From Emmonsiellopsis sp. PD_33 (lineage: Eukaryota > Ascomycota > Eurotiomycetes > Onygenales > Ajellomycetaceae): a stretch of DNA of 40,808 bases. Location of the stretch: positions 1-40,808 of the forward strand of contig JANTQF010000321.1 of the NCBI GenBank assembly GCA_032988165.1, given 5' to 3'. This document shows, piece by piece, positions 11,872 through 22,901 of this stretch (its first letter is position 1; each line of letters begins with the position of its first letter). A model generated the notes under the pieces. The model saw only the letters and a program-made list of their open reading frames with translations. It did not search any database and was not told the DNA's origin. A program made the translations under genes and the position numbers.

Positions 11872-14800
11872 TCAATCTTTCTTTTTCTTCTCAAAACACT
11901 CTTTTATGCCCCATCATGCCTTAGACTTCTTACCTCTTTCTCTTCTCTCTTTTTTCATAGATAACTTCTCATTCTCATCATTATCCTCCTCTCTTACATA
12001 CTTCTCACCAGTTACTTCATCCTCACTATCTCTTTACTCTCTAATTGCTAGAAAGACCTCAGCACCATTATGTAAGATATCAATTATTTTATTAATCACT
12101 AAATTCAAACCCATTTTATCACCCTCCATACTCTCATTGATTTTAGCATTTAAATCTTCTCTACTAATCATACTACTCATCACACTATCTGCAATGTACT
12201 TTATTTCAAATGCAAGTTATTATTTATATATCACACTCTGCATATTATTACTCATAATGTCCTTCATCTTATTATTATATTATTATCCATAGATTACAGC
12301 CTCATTATATGCAAGTTATATAGTATTCTTCATCTTATCTTTTAGTTTCCCTTTACACTTCATAGTCTTCATCTTATTCTCCATAACATTCTTCATATTC
12401 TTATCAGAAGGTTCTCTCTGGACAACTATTACTATCATAATACTTGTAGGCTCATAAAGTTATTATCTATAAACAACATTTTGTCTGCACTGTGATTTCT
12501 GAGTCTTCTTGGGGGTGTTCCTCAGCACAAGTAGCACTAGTATCCCACTGATTTTCTTATAGAGCTCTTTCCCTTATATTAATAAATTAGACATCTTAAG
12601 ATTTAAAGCAGCTAGATCTCCTCATTCTAACCAGTCTTCTCCTCATCTCATTAGGATATTCAAATAATTAATAGCTCTCTCTGTCAATTTATTCACCTGG
12701 CCTACCTGGCCATCTAATTGCACAGAGATGTTAGAGATTACTTTCCTCATAAAATTTGCATATTAGTATCATTGAAATGTATGATTAATGATTAGTATCT
12801 ATATATAAATATTTCTTTTCTGATCTAGATAATACATTCATATCATAGTCTGAAACATCATATTCAAATTATGTGGCAACTTAATTAAAATTATTACCTA
12901 ATACCTGCTCAGCTGCAGGTTAGCACTAAATCCCCCCACATAATTAATTGTAATTAAGACTTTAGTCCTTCCTGACTTCTCATTATTAAAGTCATTAATA
13001 ATCATATCTCATTCCTTCTATATCATGTCCCCTCTCAACTATATTATCTCTATACTAAAATTAGAGTACATTATAGATGCTAGCTATATAGCATTTGATC
13101 TGTGAGTAAATACTACTACCTTTTCCTTGCTAATCTCACACATTTTATACAACACTTTTGTCAAATAATGAGTAATAGGAGACATGCACATCAACTTAAT
13201 ATATCTATCAAAATGAGTTAATAAAATGACATGATAGTAGATGTCAGTTAGATAATAATAATATAAAAAGAATAATAACTCAAAATCTAGCTGAAAAATT
13301 AAGTTTTTGAGAGCAGCTACTCTCATCTTCTTCAACCTCACATATTTGTGAAACTTCAAGATTTTTGAAAACAGTAATATAACTTATAAAGTATGTACTC
13401 TTATGCTATCCTGTATGAGAATGTTAGTACTATCATTAAGTATACTCAGTATTAATAATTATTTTGTATGCTTGAGGTGAAATATATAATACTTAAGTTG
13501 CTCCTGTGAGCTCATTTAGAGCATCATAGCATTAATATGTTTTGAGGGAATAGCCTCCTCAATCTGCTGACCATTAATTATAGTCTGTTATGATTTTCAA
13601 ATTAATATCATTTTCAAAAGCTTTGAAATAATAATAGCTGCAGTGTTAGGTTCCATGTGTCTGTTAGTTGAAAGTTACTATATATAAAGTGAATTAAACA
13701 GTTCCAATTTCTCTTTCTCTAATGATATTGATTAGAACTTATTGATAGTTGGATGCTTAAGGAACTTCTTAAGATCTAGATAATGTGTCTGGAGGTTAGT
13801 TGGATAAAATAAATATACATAGTTATAGAAATTGTGAGTCTTATTTAACAGTGAGGTAGCTGACATTACCCAGAGAAAGTCCAGCTTAAATAGCTTTACT
13901 GTACATAAAATCTTAGAGGATAGATGATAGAGGTAATACTCCTCATCAACAACCACTCTATACATGCAACCTGGGAATTTTAAATAATATATGGTGATAT
14001 ACTTATTATATATAGTTATCTCTTTAATCAGCAGCAGATCTTTAGTTTCAGGGGCAGTAGGATAAGAGTTCTTATTATCTATAAATAAAGAGTTGGGTAT
14101 TAATGACTTGTTATTTATAAATAATAAGAACTTATTATTAACAATCTTTTATTCCTTGCACATTTCCTTTTATTCTGAATGTAAATTTATAGAAAGGACA
14201 TTTAATTTGTCATCATCCATTATAATATCTCACTTTTTTATTGTCTTGACCTCAATGAAATACTTCTGGAACATAAAATGTAATATGATAAATACTGTCT
14301 AACTAGAGTTAGTAGCCTTATACTTGTAGAGCTGAGACTTCTCTAGATGTATTAGTGCCTCTACTATTACTACCTCTAAGATGCAATGTGAAGAGAACAC
14401 TAGATTATTTTCATGGTGAAATGATCCCACAAATCATAAAGATAATGAATGTAGAAAAAATCTACTATAATTACTTTATTATAATTAAGTAGTAACTAGT
14501 AGGATCATTATAATAATTAGCCTGGCTAGCTCTTTACCATTCAGAACACTAACATCCCATGCCTTCAAAATGAAAGATAATGTGGTCAACATCTTTCTGA
14601 GACTCATAATATCTACTAGGATCTTGATGTGCAGAGCTAGCTTATCATTTTAAACCTTTTAAAAACTTTTACTTTCCATTTTAAATATTACTATCACATC
14701 ATTAACCTGATGAGGATGCAGCTTTACAGACTGTAATATATTTAGAGTCAATACTTAATCTTTCTTCATACTTAACATTATCAATATATTAATAACTGTG

Positions 14801-16104
14801 GGTGTGTTGTAGCTGGTATGAGATAGCTCTCTTATTATTATATGGTTAACTTCATTATATATATATAGTGTCTTGACTACCTTCTTATTCATCATACTAT
14901 CCATTATGATCTCAATGATATTCAATACTTTCTAATCTAAATTTTATAGAGGTAATAAGCCTTCCATTCAATAATCTCTCTCAGTTATTATATGCTTGAT
15001 CACATACATATATAGCTCATGCTTTTAATGGTATGTTATTAGTGTAAGTTTCACTTATAAGTTCATCTTAGGTGTATTCTCCTTGAATTTGTTATCCTCA
15101 GATAACAAGTTGATTACCTCAAAAGAATCAGTTACATCATCAACTCTTTCTTCATTATTAGAGAGTAAATCCCAGTCAAAACTGAGATCATCTGCATTGT
15201 TTAGAGCCTTGATGAGTCCTTGCATGAAGTTGTTCTATTTCTTGGGGAGGAATTTATTAATATATGTCACTAGCTTAACTATGTTATTTTGAACTTATAT
15301 TTTATTTAATATTACTAGTTGCTTGTTTTGCTTTTATTCTACATGAACATAAATCTAACAATGTAAAAGCATATAGGCCCTATAAAAATCCTCTAAGTTT
15401 GGCAATATAGCCTCAGCTTTGATATCTAGCATATAGTGATGGAAGAACTGGTCTTCATTCTGATTGAGTACATAAAGATAGATATTAATAGTTATCAGAA
15501 ATGTACAGTATTTTATAATATTTATTTCAGTAATATTAAACAAGTTTTAAACTACCTACCAGTTAATTTCTATTATTAAGAAGACTAAGATCTGCACAAC
15601 ACCTAGTGTCATGTAAACTGACTTGAAAAACTTTAGTAGAGATAGCATTGTGGGGTTTTTTACCTTCTATTTTATTAACTCTAGTAGGGTTGTCCAGCTG
15701 TTTCCATACAGCACAATATACTTCTCAAATAATAATTGATTTTTTATGAAGAGTAAATAAAGAGTATCTATATTGAAATAGTTCTTCAAGTAATCAGCTA
15801 TAAGTTCTTAATTCCTATAAAATTCAATGTGTTTGAGTCTGAACTCAAAGTAGTAAATCCCTTTCAGAAGGAAATTATGAGCCTACTTAACATTTTTAGT
15901 AGTAATTGTTGTTTTAACTTTCTTCTTTCTTAGTGCTCTTTTGCCTGTATTTCTACTAGGCTGCATAGTGGATGCCTTCTGAGTTATTATCATTTCAGGT
16001 GCTAGAATAGAGGCTTATTAAATGTTGGCTCCTCTAAGAGGTAAAGATGATTGATCTGTATTGGAAGGCTTTAGATCTATATTGAGAGGCTTCAGAGAGT
16101 CCAT
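11872..16104 (-). pseudogene. SNF2-family helicase relic, 1,410-codon frame
   Basis: From the ATG at 16104 one frame runs to a TGA at 11872-11874. Every test point (15543, 13965, 13359, 11874) is a multiple of three from the start, and the internal stops seen are the RIP-type TAA, TAG and TGA. Motif I reads MSLRKM near codon 500 (plus 14590-14610), explainable from MGLGKT by G-to-A and C-to-T changes. Motif II is VVVDEEY near codon 717, motif III WVMSATSLLNK near 745, and motif IV KEKVVVFTH near 995. Motifs V-VI (VGGFSANLQ, then YYLDQKRNIYIQ) follow. The last 130 codons are Lys/Glu-rich and probably coiled coil. It is an SF2/SNF2 ATPase by these motifs. Whether it helped transposition or is captured cargo cannot be told from sequence. 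Absence of indels suggests the frame was functional until silencing. Confidence 0.85.
14068..14131. repeat. Hairpin inside the helicase frame
   Basis: Left arm 14068-14088 and right arm 14111-14131 are 21-base inverted repeats with one mismatch around a 22-base loop. The arms resemble the palindromic motif scattered through the element (TTATTATCTATAAATAA). The helicase frame stays open through it. Confidence 0.75.
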
Positions 16105-16170
16105 TGTTTAAGATTGATATTTAAAATAGTTAGTTGATGTTCATTTTAAGAGACAGTTCATTAAGAGAGG

Positions 16171-16265
16171 TTATTATCTATAGATAATAATCACATTAAA
16201 AATGTAGTTATCTGTGAATAATAATATAGAGATATTCAGTATAAAATGTTGTTTACAGATAATAA
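16171..16265. repeat. Cluster of palindromic motifs
   Basis: Three copies in 95 bases: a perfect 20-base palindrome TTATTATCTATAGATAATAA (16171-16190), GTTATCTGTGAATAATAA (16207-16224) and GTTGTTTACAGATAATAA (16248-16265). The last two face each other. Other members are at 12460-12486, 14068-14131, 18382-18401, 20081-20098, 22847-22862, 22882-22901 and 24629-24650. A possible unmutated form is the palindrome GTTGTCTGCAGACAAC. Confidence 0.7.
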
Positions 16266-17000
16266 ATGCAGTAAAAATACTATCTTAGTAGTAATATTAG
16301 TATCTCTATATATCTAATCTCTACAGTTTATTGAGATTATAAAGAGTTCTGAGATTAAAGTTATTATCTATATTCAATAAAAATTTACTATCAGTTCAGA
16401 GTTGAGTGCTTACCTGAAGGGTAGAGTGAAGAGCATTATGAAGGATTTAAGGATATAGTAGGAAACACTAGATAGATAGTTTTATTAGTAACTTTATTCA
16501 CCAGTTAAAATACATAAGAAACTAAGGAATCAGGGAAGGCTACTTACTCTCTTTACTCATGCAATCTCATGGAATCCACTGTTCATGGCCAATAAGTATG
16601 GTGAAGTGAGTTTGTCATGCAGCTAAAACTGGCCTGTATAAAGCTTGTTTTGCTAAGTTGTGCTACAACTAGCTTAGTTCCCTGGTAGTAAAGTGAGGAA
16701 GGATATTAAATGCAACAGGGCTATTAAGAAGGAAATAGCATATTAACTAGTATAGATATAAAGACTTATCTATTAGAGATAAGTGTATAGATGTTAGAAA
16801 CTTAACAGTAAGAATATTATAGAGTGTAAGAGTAAGAAGGAAAAAAGAGAGATCTTTAACTCTTAAGACTCAGTCTAACTCAATTTAGTATAGTAATATG
16901 AATAAGGAATACAGCTAGACCTAATAGAGTTAGTTTACTGAGAAGCTTTATATTCCTCATGTAGAAATAATAAGCTTCTAAGATTCAGTTACATTCTTAT

Positions 17001-17060
17001 TACATTTAGAATAGTCTGATTTATCTTTATTTAAGAATAATAAAGCTGCTCTGTCAGCCT
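17001..17060. repeat. Direct repeat, copy 1
   Basis: About 60 bases (TACATTTAGAATAGTCTGAT... to the TAAAGCTGC region) matching 18011-18070, mostly with C/T and G/A differences. The pair brackets the foldback element and the tandem duplication. Confidence 0.65.
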
Positions 17061-17078
17061 CATGCCACTTTCAGTACT

Positions 17079-17229
17079 TATCTTCTCAACTAGCAGTGAG
17101 TATATTTTAGTGTCCTTTTTCTGCTACCAATGAAAAGCCTTGAATATTTCCACATGAGGTCACCAGTTGGTCAAACCTGGGTAGTGAAAGAGAGACACTA
17201 AAATATCCTTACCACTAGTCAAGAAGATA
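17079..17229. repeat. 150-bp foldback element (MITE-like)
   Basis: Arms of about 45-50 bases: TATCTTCTCAACTAGCAGTG... on the left and its near reverse complement on the right (TATCTTCTTGACTAGTGGTA... when reversed). They share the core ATATTTTAGTGTC and a later CACTACC-like segment. Most arm mismatches are transitions. No clear target duplication is seen. It could be a MITE that inserted in the hAT or a structural hairpin of the element itself. Confidence 0.75.
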
Positions 17230-17619
17230 CTTTATACTTTATTTAGTATATTAACATAACAGTCCATCATTCAATGAAGACAAGAGTGGTATTAATTTAT
17301 AGCCTGAATGCAGGGCTTTCTAATGCAAGTGTTATTATTTTCATTATTAATAGATTGATGTTTATAGTGGTCATGACAAAGAAAATATATATATATAGAG
17401 TGAAATATAAAAAATATATATATATATCTATACTCAGGCTAACATGCCCAACTCACTCTGTACCAGCAACTAAGAGAATAAAGCTTTTACTCTGTCATAA
17501 TAGAGCAGAACCTCATACTATATTTATAATATTATTTTAAAGAGCTATTATCCTCTGCTGATCATACCCTTATAACTTACCCTATTAGAGTGTTCTGAGG
17601 TAGTCATCAGTAGTTGTGT

Positions 17620-18013
17620 GGTTTTTAGTTCTTATTAGCTGTCTACTAAGTATGATTTTATTAATATTACTACAGTTCTTTTCTAGATTTAGTAGTCTAA
17701 TAGTTTCTTTCTTAGCATTCTACAATTCCCTTTATGAAATTTCACAGAATAAACTCTAGGATTCAAATTCAGCAGGGATTTTTTTTTTCTTTAGTTATAG
17801 TCTTACTGTATGTGGCAGTCACATGGTTTTTAGTTCTTATTAGCTGTCTACTAAGTACAGTTTTATTAATATTACTGCAGTTCTTCTCTGGGTTCAGTGG
17901 TCTAGTGGTTTCTTTCCTTAGAACTCAATGACTCTCTTTGTGGAGTTTCAGAGAACAAACTTTAAGGTTTAAATTCAGTGGGGACTTTTTTTTTTAGTTA
18001 TAGTCTTACCTGC
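17620..18013. repeat. Tandem duplication, period about 205 bp
   Basis: Unit 1 (17620-17824) and unit 2 (17825-18013) both run from GGTTTTTAGTTCTTATTAGC to TTTAGTTATAGTCTTAC. Unit 2 is less mutated and contains TGGTCTAGTGGTTTC and, 60 bases on, GGTTTAAATTC, which resemble the A and B boxes of a tRNA promoter. I could not fold a convincing tRNA, so this may be a tRNA-derived repeat or chance. Confidence 0.7.
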
Positions 18014-18070
18014 ATTTAGAATAATATAGTTTATATTTATCTATAAATAATAAAGCTACCCAGCCAGTCT
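18011..18070. repeat. Direct repeat, copy 2
   Basis: Partner of 17001-17060: TGCATTTAGAATAATATAGT... through AATAATAAAGCTACC. Same orientation as copy 1. Confidence 0.65.
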
Positions 18071-18329
18071 TACTTGAGATTATTAATTATGAGATGAACT
18101 GTTATTTTAATCATCTTTTTCATCATCTTTATTAGTTCTGATGTTCTCAATTTGTCTGTAGGCTCTAATAAAGATAAATGTATAGCTATAATTTAGATAA
18201 TATCTTTACTGGAGATTCTGAAATGGTCTAGTAAGTACATTCAACACTAATTTCCTTTCTCTATTTGCTCAAGTGTGACTTCAGTCATTATCTTTTTATT
18301 GAAAATCTGAGTTTTATTAATATTATTAT

Positions 18330-18410
18330 TATATATCTTTATTATTCTTGGATAAAGAAATCAGCTGAGTCAGCATCAATCTTGTCCACAGATAATAACA
18401 ATGCACTTAT
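18330..18410. repeat. Left direct repeat flanking the actin cassette
   Basis: Shares TTTATTAT-CTT, AGCTGA, TTGTCYRCAGATAA and AACAATRYACTTAYTAAAAA, in that order, with about 20035-20110. The two copies have the same orientation and bracket all actin-derived sequence. Confidence 0.5.
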
Positions 18411-18519
18411 TAAAAATCCTGTTCCTCCAAGATTTATTAATTACTTTTATGATGACCTAATAATCAATGCCATCTCTACAACTAAAACCCATATAGTTAG
18501 TGTGATAGACACTTCACCA

Positions 18520-18790
18520 CTAATGATAATAAGTAGTTTTATGACCCTTAGGCCCTATCCTGAGTTCCAGCCTTATATGCTCAATCTCAAGAGTGGTGAT
18601 ATCTACTTTACTACTTATAATCTCATTATAAAATGCCACTTCAACATCTGAAAGAATCTCTAATAGAATTAACAATAAGTAGTTCTATAACCTCAAGGCC
18701 CTCTTTCAGCTAATTATACTGAGTTCAGAGACTAGTAATATCCACATCATTCTAATAGTGGTGTCACTCATGTTGTGCCCATCTATAGAT
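18520..18790 (+). pseudogene. Rearranged actin fragments
   Basis: Two extra partial copies of the same actin segment (normally GNERFRAPEALFQPS onward) precede the main actin copy. Fragment A (about 18528-18655) reads FQPYMLNLKSGDIYFTTYN and continues to KCHFNI, matching FQPSVLGLESGGIHVTTFN to KCDVDV. Fragment B (about 18671-18760) repeats the AATAAGTAGTTCTATAACCTC start and diverges. It is followed by SGVTHVVPIY (18752-18788), an actin segment from near residue 155, which then joins directly to the main copy. The order shows repeated breakage and rejoining, not one insertion. Confidence 0.7.
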
Positions 18791-20038
18791 TTAGTATGTA
18801 TAAGGCTGGTTTTACTGGTAATGATACTCTCTGAGTTATTTTCTACAAGTCTCCTAATATTTTTATGTCTATTTCCTGCTACTAACCTCCATCAGCTTCA
18901 ATCATTAGTTGTTCTCACCATCATGAGTAAATATTCCTCTATATATACTAAGGTTAGATCCATGACTGATAGCATCTAGTATCATGATTGGTATGAGCCA
19001 GAAAGACTCCTATATTAGTGATGAGACACAGTTAAAGTGTGATATTCTTATTCTGAGATAACTTACTTCATTGAGTATGATGTCATTACAAACTAAGATA
19101 ATATGAAGAAAATCTAACATCACACTTTCTACAATAAACTCCATGTTGCACCAGAGGAGTATGCTATTCTATTAACTGAGGCTTCTATTAACCTCAAGTT
19201 TAATTATGAGAAGATGACCCAAATTATCTTTAAAACCTTCAACATCTCCACTTTTTATATCTCCATTCTGACTGTGCTCTCTCTGTATGCTTCCAGCTGT
19301 ACCACTAGTATTATACTCAACTCTGATGATAGTATTACTCATGTTATGCTCATCTACAAGGGTTTTGCCCTCTCCCATACTATCTCCCATATTAATATAG
19401 CTGGTTATGAGCTAATAAATTACCTTATAAAGATTCTTACTAAGTATGGTTACAGCTTCTTCATCACTGCTGAGCATGAAATCATCCATAACATCAAGAA
19501 AAAGCTATAGATATTACCTTTAACTTTCAGTAGGAAATTTAAACTGCTTTTTAGAGCTTCAGCTTGAAGAAATCCTATAAGCTTTCTAATAGCTAGATCA
19601 TCATTATTGGCAATAAGTAGTTCTGCACCCCTGAGGCTCTCTTCCAGCCTAGTATACTAGGTCTTAATAGTGGTAGTATCCATACTACCACCTACAACAC
19701 TATCATAAAGTGTGATGTTGATGTCTGAAAGGATCTTTATAATAATATTATTATAATGTGTATTTCTCTTTTCTTTATGTTAAGATGTTGCTGATAACTA
19801 TTAGTCTGATAGTACTATTATATACTCTAATATCTCTAACTATATGTAGAAGGAGATCACTACTCTTACTTTCTCATTAATGAAGGTTAAGATCATTGCT
19901 TCCTCTGAATATAAATACTCTATATGAATTAATGGTTTCATCTTGGCCTCTCTCTCAATCTTTTAGTAAATATAGATCTTCAGGTAGGAATACAATGAGT
20001 TAGAACCTTTCATTGTCTACTGCAAGTACTTATTATAG
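18791..20038 (+). pseudogene. Conventional actin, truncated and RIP-mutated copy
   Basis: Begins at MYKAGFTGND (from actin's MCKAGFAGDD, about residue 16) and ends at a TAG at 20036-20038 after EYNELEPFIVYCK. Clear blocks include IMIGMSQKDSYISDE, KLHVAPEEYAILLTEASIN, EKMTQIIFKTFN and SLYASSCTTSIILNSDD. LKSYKLSN-like and ALFQPSILGLNSGSIHTTTYN blocks follow, then KIIASSEYKYSI. Two introns are kept: 18845-18895 with a CTAAC branch site at 18882-18886 and CAG acceptor, and 18927-18979. So it was copied as DNA, not from mRNA. A 5-base insertion near 19055 and a 1-base deletion near 19510 shift the frame. The first 15 codons are missing. Confidence 0.9.
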
Positions 20039-20110
20039 TGTTTATTATCCTTAAATAATATTTAGCTGATTACTGATCTAGTTGTCTGCAGATAACAATA
20101 TACTTACTAA
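20035..20110. repeat. Right direct repeat flanking the actin cassette
   Basis: Partner of 18330-18410. It overlaps the end of the actin frame and includes GTTGTCTGCAGATAACAA at 20081-20098, the least mutated copy of the palindromic motif. Confidence 0.5.
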
Positions 20111-20999
20111 AAACTTATTTCTCTTAATTGTGAAGTAATTAATTCATCATCTTATATGGCTATTATATAACTTACTCTTCAGCAGATATTAATAGTTGTT
20201 GATTTAATTAGTAGAGAAGGTTATATTAACTAGTTAGCTAAGGTTGTTAGCTTCATTACATAAGTTTACCATAAAGATAACTAGTCATTCAATTTTCAAA
20301 CTTGCCTCTGATTGTTGTCATATTATTATTATTTCTCTTCACCTGCTGTGAATCTTATCAGCTCAAAAGCAACTAACCTCCTTTTCTAATAGGACATTAA
20401 AGTCCAAATTCACCTCTAGTGGCTATGATATAGGGGCTTCAGACTCTAACATAATAAACTGATGTATAGCAAGCTAATTAAGATGCTAAACCTCACATAC
20501 TTATTCTATTTAAACTTTTCAATTTATATCAGCTCAGGCTAATTCCTTCCAGTTCACCTCACTTTCAGGAGAGTGCTGTATTAGCCAATTCAGTTGAAAG
20601 ATTTAATGACTATATAAACTACATCTAGTATCCTTATGAATGGTCATCTCAATGTTGAAGAAAGGCTCTAAATGTGAGAGAATAGATTAACTACAGTTAG
20701 ATTTATAATATTACATTATATGATATCTTTGGCTAGAGACTTCAGATTGCAGATGATATGATTTCATGTAAGTACTATATATAATGTGTTATACTTTAAT
20801 GATCTCTACTGATACTAGAAAATTGCAAGAGTCTGAGTCCTACCTACCATTAAGATATTTGAATAGATACTATGTAAAGATCCAACTTTAAAGAATCTAG
20901 TTGTTAACTGATCTTTCTATATGCAATTAAATATAAATATAGTAGAGAGTCTCAGTAAATATCTGATTTCACACTTATTATACTAGGTTGAAGATATAT
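20111..20999. other. Unassigned part of hAT interior
   Basis: No family recognised on either strand. Frames are short and heavily stopped. Possibly the 5' part of the cysteine-rich relic that follows. Confidence 0.45.
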
Positions 21000-21350
21000 T
21001 ATAATTTATTAATTCATATTAAGGATCAGCCTGGGATGCAGTGATCATTTAGACTCAAGGGCTTGCCTTACAGTACTCATGCATCTAGTGTGCTGAAGGA
21101 TCTAGGCCATTCAAAAATTATCTTATATCATATGATTTGCTAAATAATATATCTACTAGTAGTAGAGCATGTGGAAATTACTATTTTAAAGGTGAAAGTG
21201 TAAAGTGTAGCCTTTATAAGCACTAAAAGCACTCATTCTCTAATAATCCTTTGGTAGATACTAACTATAATTACAGTTGATGATGTGGATTAGAACATGA
21301 TTATATATCTAATAATTTAAATGCATTCATAAAGGGTGGGTATTAACTTA
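21000..21350 (+). pseudogene. Cysteine-rich relic resembling DUF3716
   Basis: One frame reads AWDAVII, QGLALQYSCI, C-A-E-G-S-R-P-F-K-N, then about 20 residues later ACGNYYFKGESVKCSLYK. This layout (CxxC with PF, then C-x-N-C...G..CS) resembles the C-terminal cysteine cluster of fungal DUF3716 proteins, with one Cys changed to Tyr. Function of that family is unknown to me. The gene's limits cannot be set. It could also be part of an N-terminal extension of the transposase. Confidence 0.35.
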
Positions 21351-22846
21351 TTATACTAATGAAAAGAATTTTTTAGATGACTATCTAAAAAGATTTAGGA
21401 AGTTTGAGACTTTCCCTGGAATTATCTCATTCTTCTCATTATTATCTTAGAAAAATTTTAATATTAAAGATTATTCATTCCTCATTATTTTCTAAGTCCA
21501 GTATCTACTTCTTGCATCTTTCTATTATAATCACAGAAAAATAAGTTAAAGCTTTGATTCTACCTTTTCCTCACAGTCACAACTCCTTATTAATGACTTA
21601 AGTAATATTAATCTATTAATACCACTACAAATTAGTGCATCTATTTCTCCTTTACTGGAATGAATTGGTCATGACAACCAGTTTGTAGTTTATTTAGGGG
21701 CAAAATATTCAAATCTTAAGGTTTTTGAATGATGATGGAGGTCAATAAAATAGGCTAAGTACTTTAGAGGTTTAAAGCCCTTTACCTAAGATTCCACATG
21801 ATATATAGTAAAAGTGTGGTAGTTCTTTCAAGAGGGTGTCATGGCAATAGATGGGGAACCTATGATATCATGTAAATATTATGATAAATATTTTACTCAC
21901 TTATTGTCAAAAAATAGGATAATAATAATGATGAATAATCATATCAAAAAGAGCTAATACTATCAGAGGCAGGTAAGATTCTAAGGTATAAAGAATGTTG
22001 ATTTAGTGATATCATAAAGAAGAACATCATAATAGATAATAGTAAGTATTTTTTTTATTTTTAAGACTGTAGTAGGAGTTTCAGGGCTTCAGCTAACTAT
22101 ATAAGATTAATATGATTGAAGATAGTAGTATAGATAATATTGAATTCACTGAGGAGAAATTCTAGTAAACTCTAACAGAGGTTTTAGTCTCTATATAATT
22201 ACCCTTTTATTTTGTAGACAACTTTTACTTCTACTAAATGATCTAAATGTTGCAACCCAGTGTAACTATACCTAATGCATTATATATTCTAAAGATTACT
22301 AACAAGCTTATAAAAAAGAGCTTCCAACAGATTCTTAATTATATATCTGCTGAGAATCATGTCTTTCTTGCTCTTGATGACTGGACCAGCTCATTCAATG
22401 ATGTATTTATGATAGTAGTGGTGTACTTTATTAACTATAATTAGAAGTTTTAGGAACTTATACTGGGATTTAAATATATTGAAACTGAGTATAGTAGGAG
22501 AGAGCTATCTGATATTACAATGAACATTATGAAGATGTATGATATTAAGAAGTAAATATTTAGTATAATAACAGACAATGTGAGTAACAATGTAATACTT
22601 ATTGCAAGTCTGAATATAATAATATAAACACTGAATTCATCAATATATATTAAGTAATATGTTAAGATTTCATGTCTGACTTATATAATTCAACTGGTTG
22701 TGAAGGAACTCCTGAACTCAATAAAGGTTAGCCTGGAAAATAATAGAATAACTCAGAATTGAGATGATTCTATGTTGTCTAACCCCACACAGATATAGAG
22801 TGTCTCCTAGATACTGATAAAGATAAGCTTACTGTTGCTTTGAAAT

Positions 22847-22901
22847 GTTGTCCACAGATAACATAATTTCCTACTATATTTTTATTGTCTGTGAATAATA
22901 A
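22847..22901. repeat. Paired palindromic motif inside the transposase
   Basis: GTTGTCCACAGATAAC (22847-22862) and TTATTGTCTGTGAATAATAA (22882-22901) are near reverse complements 20 bases apart. The transposase frame is lost here, so this looks like a late insertion or an intron-borne copy. Confidence 0.6.

Larger units (their letters stand above)
16105..18330. other. Repeat-rich, apparently non-coding middle of hAT
   Basis: Lies between the helicase start and the actin cassette. No protein family recognised. It holds palindromes (16171-16265), 60-base direct repeats (17001 and 18011), a foldback element (17079-17229), an AT microsatellite (about 17385-17425) and a 205-base tandem duplication (17620-18013). 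The helicase promoter would be in 16105-16500. Confidence 0.6.

Noticed and set aside
17893..17990. tRNA gene suggested by A-box and B-box-like sequences
   Set aside because: The acceptor and T stems do not pair well in any register I tried, even allowing for C-to-T changes. Kept only as a weak repeat finding.
18265..18651. 128-codon plus-strand frame as a separate small gene
   Set aside because: Its second half is a degraded actin fragment and its first half overlaps the flanking direct repeat, so it is part of the rearranged actin cassette.
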